A stretch of 38,499 nt of DNA from Methanocorpusculum sp. (GTDB taxonomy: Archaea > Halobacteriota > Methanomicrobia > Methanomicrobiales > Methanocorpusculaceae): positions 1 to 38,499 of the forward strand of contig DALTWF010000015.1 of assembly GCA_029987235.1 (NCBI GenBank), given 5' to 3'. Below the pieces are notes generated by a model, which worked only from the letters and a program-made list of their open reading frames with translations, was not told where the DNA came from and did not search any database. The position numbers and the translations under genes are program-made. Of this stretch, positions 7,841 to 16,079 are shown in pieces; position 1 is the first letter of the stretch, and every line of letters starts with the position of its first letter.

Positions 7841-8245
7841 TTACTCGGCAGCTGCTTCAGCTTCTGCCGGTGCAAAAATCTCGTCGATTGCTTTTTCGCC
7901 GTAGACGGAAATCTTTGCGTTTACCTGAACAAAGTCGGCTGCAATTTCATTGCCGCGCTGACTCTTTCTTCTTCTCTCACCGTTGTGCTTTGCGTTGAAT
8001 CCAAAACCGTCGGTCATAAGGATGCCGCGCTTTTCCTGTCCCGGAAGGTCCGGGCGTGCCGGGATACCGGTCTTGTCGGAACCGCCGGTGATAATCATTT
8101 TGTAACCTGCTAAGCCGAACGGTGCTGCATCAATTTCAGTGCCAATCTTCTTGCCGAGGATGGAACCTGCTGCTGCGCCGGTGGCGTCAATCTTGTAAGA
8201 CTTTCCGGTCTTCGGATCGGATAATACTACTTTATACTCTACCAT
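7841..8245 (-). CDS. rps6e: 30S ribosomal protein S6e
   Basis: A 134-residue archaeal S6e, a small-subunit protein without a bacterial counterpart. The N-terminus VEYKVVLSDPKTGKSYK, the GKKIGTEIDAAPFGLAGYK segment, ITGGSDKTGIPARPDLPG and the basic GERRRKSQRGNEIAADFVQ stretch are the family core. A short Ala/Glu-rich C-terminal tail follows. An AAGGAGAAG ribosome-binding site lies upstream of the ATG, and a TATA-like AAATAATATAG (8285-8295, minus strand) gives it its own promoter, although it follows aIF5B by only 69 bases on the same strand and may also be read through from it. Confidence 0.95.
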   Translation of the reverse strand: MVEYKVVLSDPKTGKSYKIDATGAAAGSILGKKIGTEIDAAPFGLAGYKMIITGGSDKTGIPARPDLPGQEKRGILMTDGFGFNAKHNGERRRKSQRGNEIAADFVQVNAKISVYGEKAIDEIFAPAEAEAAAE

Positions 8246-8314
8246 ATGTATTCACTTCTCCTTTATTCAGGGTGACGAAGTATCTATATTATTTGGATGT
8301 CATTGTTTATAAGA

Positions 8315-10084
8315 CTACTTACCCCAGAACGGTGAGGACTTGCGAAACATTGCGGTATATTCATCAAGTGCCTCAACCGTTCCCGCATTCAGTGACTTCA
8401 GCATTTCCGTCTCCAAAACCTTGACATGGCGCTCCGGAACGGCGACATACAGCGTCTCTTCAACCTCGACATTGCGGCCGATTGTTGCACCATCGATGGA
8501 AACCGCAACCTCCTGACCTTCCTTTGCCTCGGTGATATTCTCCTTATTCAGCTTCATCTGCTTGATTTCGCCGATAATCTTTCCTTCACGGTTGCAGATG
8601 TTTACCTTCGGGCGCAGAATGCCGCCTAAAATGCGCACGCCCACAACGGCAGGACCGCTCATGCGGAAGACACAGCCCGGAAGAATGGCAAGTTTTGCCG
8701 GAAGTATGACCGATTCAAACTGTTTTGCCTCGCGCTCGTGCAGCAGCTGGTCGCGCCAGTCGACATAGTCGTCGATTAACTTGTAAATCACGCGGTTTGA
8801 AAAGATTTTCACATCGCTTTCGTGCGCATCAAGCATTTCCTGGGCATCAGGAAGCACCGGGACGTTAAAGAGCAGGGCGGTTTTGTAAATGTCGTCTTTC
8901 ATGACATCAATATCAATCAGGTCGCGGCGGGACAAGGGACCTACATCCGCGCGCATTACGGGGATGTTTTTGCCTTCAAGTTCCTTGGACAGTGCTTCAA
9001 GAGCGCCGATAGTATCAGCGCGCACGGAAATGCCGTTTTCTGAAAGTTTGACATTAATCTCCTGCATTTCACTGTTGATTTTCTCAAGAATCTCTTCTTC
9101 GTCGCCGCGGATTACCCGAAGCGGACTTCCGGCAACAACGCCTTCCAGATTCGGCGCGGTGATTTTCACACCGGCCGCAGCACTCACGGTTTTTACGCGC
9201 TGGAACCGGTCTTCGACAAGAATTTCCTGCATCGGACGCGGCTGCAGAAGCGCGCGTACTTTGGTTGAAAATGCGCCGTCCGCTTTTGCCAGACCGATTT
9301 CATCGCCGATGTTTAAGATACCGTCGTATAAAATCACATCAAGCGTCATTCCAAGACCTTTTTCCTCTTTCACCTCAAGAACCGTGCCGATTCCAGGGCC
9401 GTCCACATGCATCTTCAGTCCTTCGGTTAAGAACCGCTGGGCAAGTCCTATCATGACCATAAGCAAATCGCCGATTCCCTCACCGGTCATGCTGCTTACC
9501 GGAACGATGACTAAATTGCGCTGGAAATCGGAAACGCGGTCAAACCGTTCGGAGTTGAAACCCATTTCCGAGAGTTTTCCGACAAGTTCATAGACTTTGG
9601 TCTCAACATCGTTTTGCACGCGCTCGCTCTGGTTTTTGTAGGATTTGATAAACGAGGCGTTTTCCGTCGGTCTCCAGCCGTTAATCCGGTCGATTTTCGT
9701 TGCTGCAATAACAAACGGCGTTTTGCAGTTGCGTAAAATCTGGAGTGCTTCAACGGTCTGCTGCTTGAATCCTTCGTTTACATCGACAACCAGTATAGCA
9801 ATATCTGCAAGTGCACCGCCGCGCGCGCGAAGCGTGGTAAAGGCATGATGTCCCGGGGTGTCGATAAACAGAAGACCCGGAACATCTGTCTTTATTTTGC
9901 CGAGGTCTCCGTTTATTTTTGTGATGGATTCAAAGGGGATGAGTGTTGCCCCTATATGCTGGGTGATGGCGCCTGCTTCGCCGGCGGTGACTTTTGAACC
10001 GCGTATCCGGTCCAGAAGCGAGGTTTTGCCGTGGTCTACGTGACCGAGCACGCAGACAATCGGCGTTCTGATATGGTCTGGCAT
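8315..10084 (-). CDS. infB: Translation initiation factor aIF5B
   Basis: The archaeal IF2/eIF5B-type GTPase, which promotes subunit joining during initiation. From the ATG at 10084 it is 589 residues, the usual archaeal length without the long bacterial N-terminal extension. The GTPase domain is clear: G1 GHVDHGKTSLLDRIRGS near residue 13, switch II FIDTPGHHAF near 77 and ATKID near 131; then domain II, the LSENGISVRADTIGALEALS domain III region, and domain IV. I reject the 19 extra upstream residues because GAGGAG lies just before this ATG and a TATA-like CATATATTTAC (10122-10132) about 40 bases upstream. It is the archaeal type, with no visible adaptation for formyl-methionine, relevant to def/fmt downstream. 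Confidence 0.95.
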   Translation of the reverse strand: MPDHIRTPIVCVLGHVDHGKTSLLDRIRGSKVTAGEAGAITQHIGATLIPFESITKINGDLGKIKTDVPGLLFIDTPGHHAFTTLRARGGALADIAILVVDVNEGFKQQTVEALQILRNCKTPFVIAATKIDRINGWRPTENASFIKSYKNQSERVQNDVETKVYELVGKLSEMGFNSERFDRVSDFQRNLVIVPVSSMTGEGIGDLLMVMIGLAQRFLTEGLKMHVDGPGIGTVLEVKEEKGLGMTLDVILYDGILNIGDEIGLAKADGAFSTKVRALLQPRPMQEILVEDRFQRVKTVSAAAGVKITAPNLEGVVAGSPLRVIRGDEEEILEKINSEMQEINVKLSENGISVRADTIGALEALSKELEGKNIPVMRADVGPLSRRDLIDIDVMKDDIYKTALLFNVPVLPDAQEMLDAHESDVKIFSNRVIYKLIDDYVDWRDQLLHEREAKQFESVILPAKLAILPGCVFRMSGPAVVGVRILGGILRPKVNICNREGKIIGEIKQMKLNKENITEAKEGQEVAVSIDGATIGRNVEVEETLYVAVPERHVKVLETEMLKSLNAGTVEALDEYTAMFRKSSPFWGK

Positions 10085-10118
10085 GATTCTATTTCTCTCC
10101 TCGTGATTAGATGAATAA

Positions 10119-10132
10119 TAAGTAAATATATG
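10119..10132 (-). promoter_or_regulatory. Candidate aIF5B promoter
   Basis: GCATATATTTACTT on the minus strand is a good archaeal TATA box, placed to start transcription about 15 bases before the aIF5B ATG, leaving room for the GAGGAG ribosome-binding site. Confidence 0.55.
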
Positions 10133-10165
10133 CGGTCTCAAGTAATTAAAGTACGGAGAGGATAG

Positions 10166-10206
10166 AGAGATATGTTAATATCTCTTGAACTCTAATATGT
10201 TAGAGT
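10166..10206. promoter_or_regulatory. Twin inverted repeats upstream of tRNA-His
   Basis: Two perfect dyads stand side by side: AGAGATAT (10166-10173) with ATATCTCT (10178-10185), and ACTCTAA (10189-10195) with TTAGAGT (10200-10206). Each has a four-base spacer and their centres are 22 bases apart, about two helical turns. They overlap the region where the tRNA-His promoter must lie and face the aIF5B promoter on the other side. An operator pair is one reading; structured leader RNA another. Confidence 0.45.
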
Positions 10207-10211
10207 ACTTT

Positions 10212-10284
10212 GCTAAGGTAGGGTAGCTGGATATCCTTTAAGACTGTGGATCTTTAGACCCGGGTTCGACCCCCGGCCTTGGCC
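10212..10284 (+). tRNA. tRNA-His (GTG anticodon)
   Basis: A 73-base tRNA without intron or encoded CCA. The acceptor stem GCTAAGG pairs with CCTTGGC (one G-U pair), the T arm is CCGGG-TTCGACC-CCCGG, and the anticodon loop CTGTGGA gives GTG at 10246-10248. The discriminator is C73, as expected for histidine tRNAs. The base before position 1 is T, not the G-1 that histidyl-tRNA synthetase needs, so G-1 must be added after transcription. The top pair of the anticodon stem is a U-U mismatch. A T-rich terminator follows. Confidence 0.92.
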
Positions 10285-10287
10285 TCG

Positions 10288-10303
10288 TTTTTGTTTTTTT
10301 TTT
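10288..10303 (+). terminator. T-rich terminator after tRNA-His
   Basis: TTTTTG followed by ten T begins four bases after the tRNA 3' end, a typical archaeal tRNA terminator. Confidence 0.6.
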
Positions 10304-10318
10304 CTCCTGAAATTCCGG

Positions 10319-10330
10319 AAATATTAATTA
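10319..10330 (+). promoter_or_regulatory. TATA box for the phosphatase lipoprotein
   Basis: AAATATTAATTA is centred about 30 bases before the ATG at 10355. No Shine-Dalgarno sequence is present, so the transcript is probably leaderless. A TTCCGGAA palindrome lies just upstream. Confidence 0.5.
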
Positions 10331-10354
10331 TTCACTGAACCAAATACATCCGGT

Positions 10355-11521
10355 ATGAAAAAGAATCAGCTGATGCTTTTTGCAGCACTTGCAGTGCTTC
10401 TGTGCTGTGTTCTTGCCTGTGCAGGGTGTGTTTCATCTGCACCGGCAGGAACAGGCACGCCGGAACCGGTCCCGACTATAGAGATACCTCCCCTTTGGGT
10501 TACCTGCGGTATTTACGAAAACGACCGTTTTGGAACGATTAACTTAGACATTCTGTCAGAAGATTTTCAGGCACTCGGATTTGTTCCGGGCGACAGCGTT
10601 GATATTACATTTTCCAACGGTGTTGTCTGCAAAGACGTACCTTTTGTCACCGGTGTCTTTGAAAAAAGCGGTACACTGATTCTTCTTGCCCGCAATGTCT
10701 TTAACACCACTGAAATTGTAAAGGTAAACACCGGTGATGAGTGGAACACCCTTGGCGTTACCGAAAATGAAACCGTTACCGTCTCTCTTGCCGAACCGCA
10801 GAAATACGCAGACTACCAGAAACTTAACTCCCTGAAATATACCAGAAACCGGGCGGATTTTGATTCTGACGAGCAGTTTGCAAACTTCCGTGCATCGGCA
10901 GGCGGAACACTGAAAGAAAATTACATCTATCGCGGTGCATCACCGATTGACAACACCGGAAACCGTGTGGAAATTGTCAATAAACTCCTTGAAAAAACCG
11001 GAGTCAAGACCATTATCGACCTTGCCGACACCGATGAGCAAATACAGCAGTTCCAGGCGGCAGAAGGACACAATGCACCTTACTTTGACAAACTTTACAA
11101 AGATGGTCATGTCATTGCCCTTGGTTTAAGTACTGCATACCAGTCTAAAGAATTTGCAGAAAAACTTGTTGAAGGACTTGTGAAGATGACTGAGGCAGAA
11201 GGTCCGTTCTACATTGCATGCCTTGAAGGAAAGAATCGTACCGGTTTTGTTGCCCTTCTGCTTGAAGCACTCTGCGGTGCGGACTATGATGAAACCTGCA
11301 GGGATTACATGCTCACCTACGAAAACTATTACAGAATTACCAAAGACAAGACACCCGGACTTTATAACGGAGTTGAAGAGATTAAATTCCATGAATGTCT
11401 GTCTTCCCTTATGGAAAAAACCGGTACCACCGAACCGCGTGCTGCAGCAGTCGCCTATCTGAAAGAAGGCGGCATGACTGAACAGCAGATTGATGCACTG
11501 ACAAAGAAAATCTCAAAATAA
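10355..11521 (+). CDS. Lipoprotein with tyrosine/dual-specificity phosphatase domain
   Basis: A 388-residue exported lipoprotein. Residues 1-25 are a signal peptide ending in a lipobox-like ACAGC, so the protein is probably anchored on the outer face of the membrane. Residues about 45-145 (PLWVTCGIYENDRFGTINLDI onward in shorter motif: GFVPGDSVDITFSNG) form a beta-rich domain resembling the C-terminal barrel of SAM hydroxide adenosyltransferases. Residues about 170-345 are a tyrosine-phosphatase fold with the CX5R signature ACLEGKNRTGF, catalytic Cys about 289 and Arg about 295. The same two-part arrangement occurs, as I recall, in gut bacterial secreted phosphatases, so transfer from bacteria is possible. 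Substrate unknown; phosphoinositides, proteins or nucleotides are all open. It stands alone, with its own promoter. Confidence 0.75.
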   Translation: MKKNQLMLFAALAVLLCCVLACAGCVSSAPAGTGTPEPVPTIEIPPLWVTCGIYENDRFGTINLDILSEDFQALGFVPGDSVDITFSNGVVCKDVPFVTGVFEKSGTLILLARNVFNTTEIVKVNTGDEWNTLGVTENETVTVSLAEPQKYADYQKLNSLKYTRNRADFDSDEQFANFRASAGGTLKENYIYRGASPIDNTGNRVEIVNKLLEKTGVKTIIDLADTDEQIQQFQAAEGHNAPYFDKLYKDGHVIALGLSTAYQSKEFAEKLVEGLVKMTEAEGPFYIACLEGKNRTGFVALLLEALCGADYDETCRDYMLTYENYYRITKDKTPGLYNGVEEIKFHECLSSLMEKTGTTEPRAAAVAYLKEGGMTEQQIDALTKKISK

Positions 11522-11604
11522 TTTCATCTTTCACTCCTTCTTTTTTGCCATACCATTAGACAACTCTAATACACGGGAACAACAAATATAGTACCCGATT
11601 ATCC

Positions 11605-13191
11605 GTGAGCTTTAAAGTACTTGTTTCCGACCCTCTTGCAAAAGAAGGCGTCGACATATTAAAGGGCTTCTGCGAGGTTGACGAAAAAGCCGACCTTTCC
11701 GAAGACGAACTCGTAAAAATCATTGGCGAATATGATGCATTAATCGTGCGTTCCGGAACCCAGGTTACCGCGCGCATTATTGAAGCAGCAGACAAAATGA
11801 AATATATCGGTCGTGCAGGTGTCGGTGTCGACAACATTGATACCGAGGCTGCAACCAAGAAGGGAATTATTGTTTCCAACGCTCCGGAAGGAAACACCCT
11901 CGCTGCAACCGAACACACTGTGGGAATGATGATGGCGCTTGCCAGAAACATCCCGCAGGCAACCGCATCCCTGAAAAAAGGCGAGTGGAAACGCTCGAAG
12001 TTCATGGGCAATGAAATGAATGGCAAAGTCCTTGGTGTTGTCGGATTCGGCAGAATCGGTCGCGAAGTTGCAAAACGCGCCCAGGCACTTGCAATGACCG
12101 TTATTGCATACGACCCGTTCATTCCGGCAGAAGTCGGTGCAGCAATGGGCGTTGAAATGATGTCTGTTGCAGAATTATTCACCAAAGCAGACGTTATCAC
12201 TGTACACACCCCGCTGATTCCGTCCACTACTCACATGGTCAATGCCGAGTCCATCAAGACCATGAAAGACGGCGTCCGCATTATCAACTGCGCACGCGGT
12301 GGAATCATTGATGAAAAGGCGCTTTATGACGCACTTGTTTCCGGAAAAGTAGCCGGTGCCGCACTTGATGTGTTTGAGCAGGAGCCGCCGACCAACTCTC
12401 CGCTTCTGACCCTTGACAATGTCATTGTCACTCCGCACCTTGGCGCATCCACTGTTGAAGCACAGAAGAATGTTGCAATCTCTGTTGCACACCAGTGCAT
12501 TGATGTATTAAGCGGCGGCTCAGCACGTTCCGCAGTCAACACCCCGCTTGTTGCACCGGAAATGAAACCAAAGGTCGAGCCTTACGCACTTCTTGCAGAA
12601 AAAATGGGTTCCCTTGCGGCACAGATTGCAGAAGCACCGATTACCGAGGCTGAATTTGCCTATCTCGGTGAAATTGCTGACTTAAAGCAGAACCTGAAAT
12701 ATGTCACCCGCCTTGGTGTCAAGGGTATGCTTATGCATGTTCTTCACGAGCCGGTAAACATTGTCAATGCCGAATTTGTTGCAAAAGAGCGCGGACTGAA
12801 CATTGTTGAAAAGACCTCCGGCGAAGCAGGCGACTACAAGTCCCTTGTTACTCTTACCATCACAACCAAGAAGGGAAGCCAGAAGATTTCCGGTATTGTT
12901 ACCAAAGAAGGCGGCGCACGCATTATTTCCATCGGAAAGTACATGACCGACCTTGTTCCGTCCGGAAATGTCATTCTTGCAGACCATGTCAACCGTCCGG
13001 GCATCATAGGTATTGTGGGAACTATCCTTGGAAAACACAATGTCAACATTTCTTCCATGCAGGTTGGCGGTGCACATGTCGGCACAGAATCTCTGATGAT
13101 TTTATCTGTCGGTGATGTTGTACCTGCTGATGTAATGCAGGAAGTTGCAAAAGCTGACGGAATTACTGCTGCAAAGTTTGTGCAGCTCTAA
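11605..13191 (+). CDS. serA: D-3-phosphoglycerate dehydrogenase
   Basis: Oxidises 3-phosphoglycerate to 3-phosphohydroxypyruvate with NAD, the first step of serine synthesis. The 528-residue form has all four parts: substrate domain, NAD domain, the intervening ASB-type domain and a C-terminal ACT domain. Visible are the NAD loop GVVGFGRIGREVAKRAQ near residue 148, the catalytic Arg in NCARGGIIDE, Glu in FEQEPP and His in TPHLGAST, and the ACT domain from about residue 453 (HVNRPGIIGIVGTILGKHN), which in homologs binds serine for feedback control. The GTG at 11605 is the only start that keeps the family N-terminus SFKVLVSDPLAKEGV. No Shine-Dalgarno is seen; an AT-rich CTCTAATACA lies about 33 bases upstream. 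Convergent with the TctA-like gene. Confidence 0.96.
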   Translation: MSFKVLVSDPLAKEGVDILKGFCEVDEKADLSEDELVKIIGEYDALIVRSGTQVTARIIEAADKMKYIGRAGVGVDNIDTEAATKKGIIVSNAPEGNTLAATEHTVGMMMALARNIPQATASLKKGEWKRSKFMGNEMNGKVLGVVGFGRIGREVAKRAQALAMTVIAYDPFIPAEVGAAMGVEMMSVAELFTKADVITVHTPLIPSTTHMVNAESIKTMKDGVRIINCARGGIIDEKALYDALVSGKVAGAALDVFEQEPPTNSPLLTLDNVIVTPHLGASTVEAQKNVAISVAHQCIDVLSGGSARSAVNTPLVAPEMKPKVEPYALLAEKMGSLAAQIAEAPITEAEFAYLGEIADLKQNLKYVTRLGVKGMLMHVLHEPVNIVNAEFVAKERGLNIVEKTSGEAGDYKSLVTLTITTKKGSQKISGIVTKEGGARIISIGKYMTDLVPSGNVILADHVNRPGIIGIVGTILGKHNVNISSMQVGGAHVGTESLMILSVGDVVPADVMQEVAKADGITAAKFVQL

Positions 13192-13196
13192 ATATC

Positions 13197-13206
13197 TTTT
13201 TTTTTT
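13197..13206 (+). terminator. Oligo-T terminator after serA
   Basis: Ten consecutive T begin five bases after the serA stop codon, in the 17-base gap before the convergent TctA-like gene. Confidence 0.6.
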
Positions 13207-13208
13207 CT

Positions 13209-14423
13209 TTAGATTAACCCAAGCGAAAAAAGCATTACCGGCACCATAATCGCCCCCATGCAGAAAATTCGCGGCAGACCGCATAACACCGGAAGCCTGC
13301 CGAGGGCTGCTGCAAGGAGCATGATTACTATGCCGAACCAGCCGGTACAAAGCATTGTCAGTACCACTAAAAACACCAGCACACCAAAGGAAAGATACCT
13401 CTGATTAATCCGGGCAACAACTTTTGAACTTTTGGAAAAGGCAATCGTCAGGAAAAACCCGAGCATTGCGGCCGCCCCTGCGGCAAATACTATCATCAAA
13501 ACCGGCGGCAGTTCAAATTCCGCAAGAACAGCCATTGACCCGCTCCGCATGCGTCCTACGGCATACAGCGCCGCAATGCCGAGAAGAGCATTTGCGGTAT
13601 TTGCGGCCGAGGTTGCGACCAGATACTCGCGCGGATTTGCCTTTTCCGGATTTTTATGCACAGCAAGGAGGGCGTTTGCCGTGCCGCTTGAAAAACCCGG
13701 TAGCCAGCCGACAATCGCCCCCGCAACAGCCCCTTTTATTCCGGAAATCATAATGCGCGGCCGCAAAAGTGCAATGCCGGAAAATTTCTGCTCTTTTTTT
13801 ACCGGAACCGCCTTAATCGAAGTCAGAAGAACCGGAACGGCAAAAAGCCCGGTCAAAAGCGGAAGCATTACCTCCCCTACGGAAAAAATGCCTGCGGAAA
13901 GATAGGAAAACTGCATTGCAAAAACACCAAGAGCGCCTGTTGCAAGCATAATCAGAAAAGCCCAGCCAGGAGATGCGGAAAAGACAATTAACAGCCCTGC
14001 TGCAAGTAAAATAACAAGCCCTATTCCCCAGTCAACAAAACCCTGCGCCTGACCTAAAAAGAAATAAAACAGCGCAAACAAAGGAAGAGCCAGAACAAAA
14101 CCCCAGAGACTGCCAAGATTTGACACCCGCACGGCTTCCTCGCCTTTTCCCTCAAGATACAGCCGGTGCGCAGGAAGCGCGGAAATTACTGTGTCTGCGT
14201 CAGGGACGCCGAGAAATGTTGACGGCACCGCGTCTAAAAACGTGTGCACGACCGCCATGGAAACAATTGCGGCGCAGATTCCCTCTGACCCGAAAACCGC
14301 GGCAAGAGGCAGGGAAAATGCGGCAATAAGTCCTGCAAAGGTGTTGGAATGAATGCCCGGAACCAGACCTGACACTGTACCAAGAACAGCGCCTGCCAGA
14401 ATTCCCAGGGCGATTTCAAGCAT
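13209..14423 (-). CDS. TctA-like integral membrane protein
   Basis: A 404-residue, very hydrophobic protein with about ten membrane segments. Its N-terminus (LGTVSGLVPGIHSNTFAGL) and the DAVPSTFLGVPDADT stretch near residues 65-80 match the TctA family, the large membrane subunit of tripartite tricarboxylate transporters; the second GAVAGAIVGWLPGFSSGTAN motif near residue 230 shows the internal duplication of that family. No TctB-like small membrane protein or TctC-like binding protein is nearby, so this is one of the stand-alone archaeal members, and its substrate is unknown. It is divergent from hemD; a TATA-like TGTATTAAAA on the minus strand lies about 33 bases before the ATG. Confidence 0.8.
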   Translation of the reverse strand: MLEIALGILAGAVLGTVSGLVPGIHSNTFAGLIAAFSLPLAAVFGSEGICAAIVSMAVVHTFLDAVPSTFLGVPDADTVISALPAHRLYLEGKGEEAVRVSNLGSLWGFVLALPLFALFYFFLGQAQGFVDWGIGLVILLAAGLLIVFSASPGWAFLIMLATGALGVFAMQFSYLSAGIFSVGEVMLPLLTGLFAVPVLLTSIKAVPVKKEQKFSGIALLRPRIMISGIKGAVAGAIVGWLPGFSSGTANALLAVHKNPEKANPREYLVATSAANTANALLGIAALYAVGRMRSGSMAVLAEFELPPVLMIVFAAGAAAMLGFFLTIAFSKSSKVVARINQRYLSFGVLVFLVVLTMLCTGWFGIVIMLLAAALGRLPVLCGLPRIFCMGAIMVPVMLFSLGLI

Positions 14424-14500
14424 ACTATTTTATTTGCCGTATGGGGTTTTAATACATCCCATGAGTAAGCATTTTGTAATCCTGCACCCAATAATTATAT

Positions 14501-15196
14501 ATGCTAATTGCAATCACCCGTCATGCAGGGGCCGTAGACGATGCAAAACTTTGCGAGCAGTATAATCACCAGGCACGCGACGTGTCTCCGGTACGCCCTG
14601 TAAAAAATATGGATGCAATTCAGAGTTTTATTCAGGCAGCCAACCGCGGGGAATTTGACGCGATTTTTTTCCCGAGCGCTTTTTCCGCGGAAAAACTCGG
14701 GCCGTGCATTGACCCGCGCCTTGCAACACGTGTCCGCATGATAGCAAACGGGCCGCAGACTGCAAAGGATTTACATAATATCGGTCTTGCAGCCGAGATG
14801 CTTCCGTTTTACTATTCCCGCGATCTGATAACGTATCTTGGAAAATGGATCCGGGGGAAAAAAATCGGCATTCCGCGTGCAGACCTTGCTTATATGAAAC
14901 TTGCAGAGGATATTAAAAAGGCAGGCGGGATTCCCTGCGAATACAAGTGCTATGATATAGTTGCGACCGGCGAGGAGCTTGATTTAAAAGGATGCGGTGC
15001 GGTGCTGTTTACGAGTCCGATTGCATTTAAACTCGCAAAACTGCCGCCGATGGGAACCATTATTCCAATGGCTATCGGTAATGTTACCGCGGATGCGATG
15101 ATGTACGGCGGCTGGAATCCGGCGGTCATCGGTGACGGGTCGATTGAGGGAACGCTTGTTGCGCTGAATTCGTATATCTGGACGGCAATGCATTGA
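14501..15196 (+). CDS. hemD: Uroporphyrinogen-III synthase
   Basis: A 231-residue HemD-family protein, which closes and inverts hydroxymethylbilane to uroporphyrinogen III, the branch point to sirohydrochlorin, cobamides and coenzyme F430. The N-terminus MLIAITRHAGAVDDAKL is the typical first strand and turn of the family; FDAIFFPSAFSAEKLG near residue 52 and GAVLFTSPIAFKLAKL near residue 167 are the paired segments of the two domains, and PMAIGNVTADAM near residue 190 the conserved late motif. HemD is a weakly conserved family, so the call rests on fold-level pattern. Its stop overlaps the TTG start of cbf5 as TTGA, indicating translational coupling to an unrelated gene. Confidence 0.8.
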   Translation: MLIAITRHAGAVDDAKLCEQYNHQARDVSPVRPVKNMDAIQSFIQAANRGEFDAIFFPSAFSAEKLGPCIDPRLATRVRMIANGPQTAKDLHNIGLAAEMLPFYYSRDLITYLGKWIRGKKIGIPRADLAYMKLAEDIKKAGGIPCEYKCYDIVATGEELDLKGCGAVLFTSPIAFKLAKLPPMGTIIPMAIGNVTADAMMYGGWNPAVIGDGSIEGTLVALNSYIWTAMH

Positions 15197-16029
15197 GTTA
15201 TACAGGCGTTTTGTTAGTGGACAAGCCGCGGGGACCGTCAAGTCATCAGGTTGCAGCATGGGTGGGGGAGATGCTGCATTCGCCGGTCGGACATTCGGGA
15301 ACACTGGATCCGATGGTTTCCGGGGTGCTTGTAGTAATGCTCGGGCGTGCGGTAAAACTTGCGCCCCTTTTATTAGAGCATGAAAAGGAGTATGTCGCGG
15401 TAATGCGGCTTCATGCGGATGTGCCGCGGGAACGTGTCGAGGAGGTCGTAAAGGGTTTTACGGGGCGTGTCTATCAGCGTCCGCCGCGGCGTTCTGCGGT
15501 TAAGCGGGCGCTGAGAATCCGCGTTATCTGGAAGATTGAGGTGCTTGACATGCAGGGGCGCCTGGTTCTGCTGCGCATCCGCTGCGAGGCAGGCACGTAT
15601 ATCCGGTCTGTGTGTACGCATATCGGCAATGTCCTCGGCTGCGGGGCGCAGATGATTGAACTCCGGCGCACGATGTCGGGCGGGTTCACCGCAGAAGATG
15701 CGCATACTTTGCAGGAAATCCGTGATGCGGTCGAGTCCGGAAACAAGGCTTTGCTTGATTCGTTCATTCTTCCGCCGGAGCGGGCGATTGCAGGTATTCC
15801 GCAGATTGTGGTGCGCGATGCGGCAGCTGATTCGATACTTACTGGGGCGGAGCTTGCATACCCTGGCATTGTTTCATGCAGCAGTTTTAAAGCAGAGGAT
15901 AAAGCTGTCCTGGTCCGGGAAAGCGGGAAACTGGTTGCTTTGGTGCAGGTTCTCTTTGATTCAGCAAAAATCACTCAGGGTATGCACGGCATTGCTGCAA
16001 AGTCGGTCAGGGTTTTTGTCTCGGAGTAA
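15193..16029 (+). CDS. cbf5: tRNA/rRNA pseudouridine synthase Cbf5
   Basis: The archaeal Cbf5 (TruB/dyskerin family) catalytic subunit of H/ACA ribonucleoproteins, which converts uridine to pseudouridine at RNA-guided sites. The 278 residues include the catalytic GHSGTLDPMVSGVL with Asp39, the PRRSAVKRALRIR motif near residue 98, CEAGTYIRSVCTHIG near 135, and a C-terminal PUA domain (about 200-275). The start is a TTG that overlaps the hemD stop (TTGA). It lacks roughly 30-50 N-terminal residues found before the DKPRGPTS motif in many archaeal Cbf5 proteins. tRNA-Ser follows 50 bases later. Partners Nop10, Gar1 and L7Ae are not in this window. Confidence 0.92.
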   Translation: MSYTGVLLVDKPRGPSSHQVAAWVGEMLHSPVGHSGTLDPMVSGVLVVMLGRAVKLAPLLLEHEKEYVAVMRLHADVPRERVEEVVKGFTGRVYQRPPRRSAVKRALRIRVIWKIEVLDMQGRLVLLRIRCEAGTYIRSVCTHIGNVLGCGAQMIELRRTMSGGFTAEDAHTLQEIRDAVESGNKALLDSFILPPERAIAGIPQIVVRDAAADSILTGAELAYPGIVSCSSFKAEDKAVLVRESGKLVALVQVLFDSAKITQGMHGIAAKSVRVFVSE

Positions 16030-16079
16030 ATACCAACATTAATATGTGCGGACATCCTACATTGTATGCTATAACTTAG

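Noticed and set aside
8889..9593. 234-codon plus-strand frame inside aIF5B
   Set aside because: Ser/Arg/Thr-rich antisense shadow of a clearly conserved gene.
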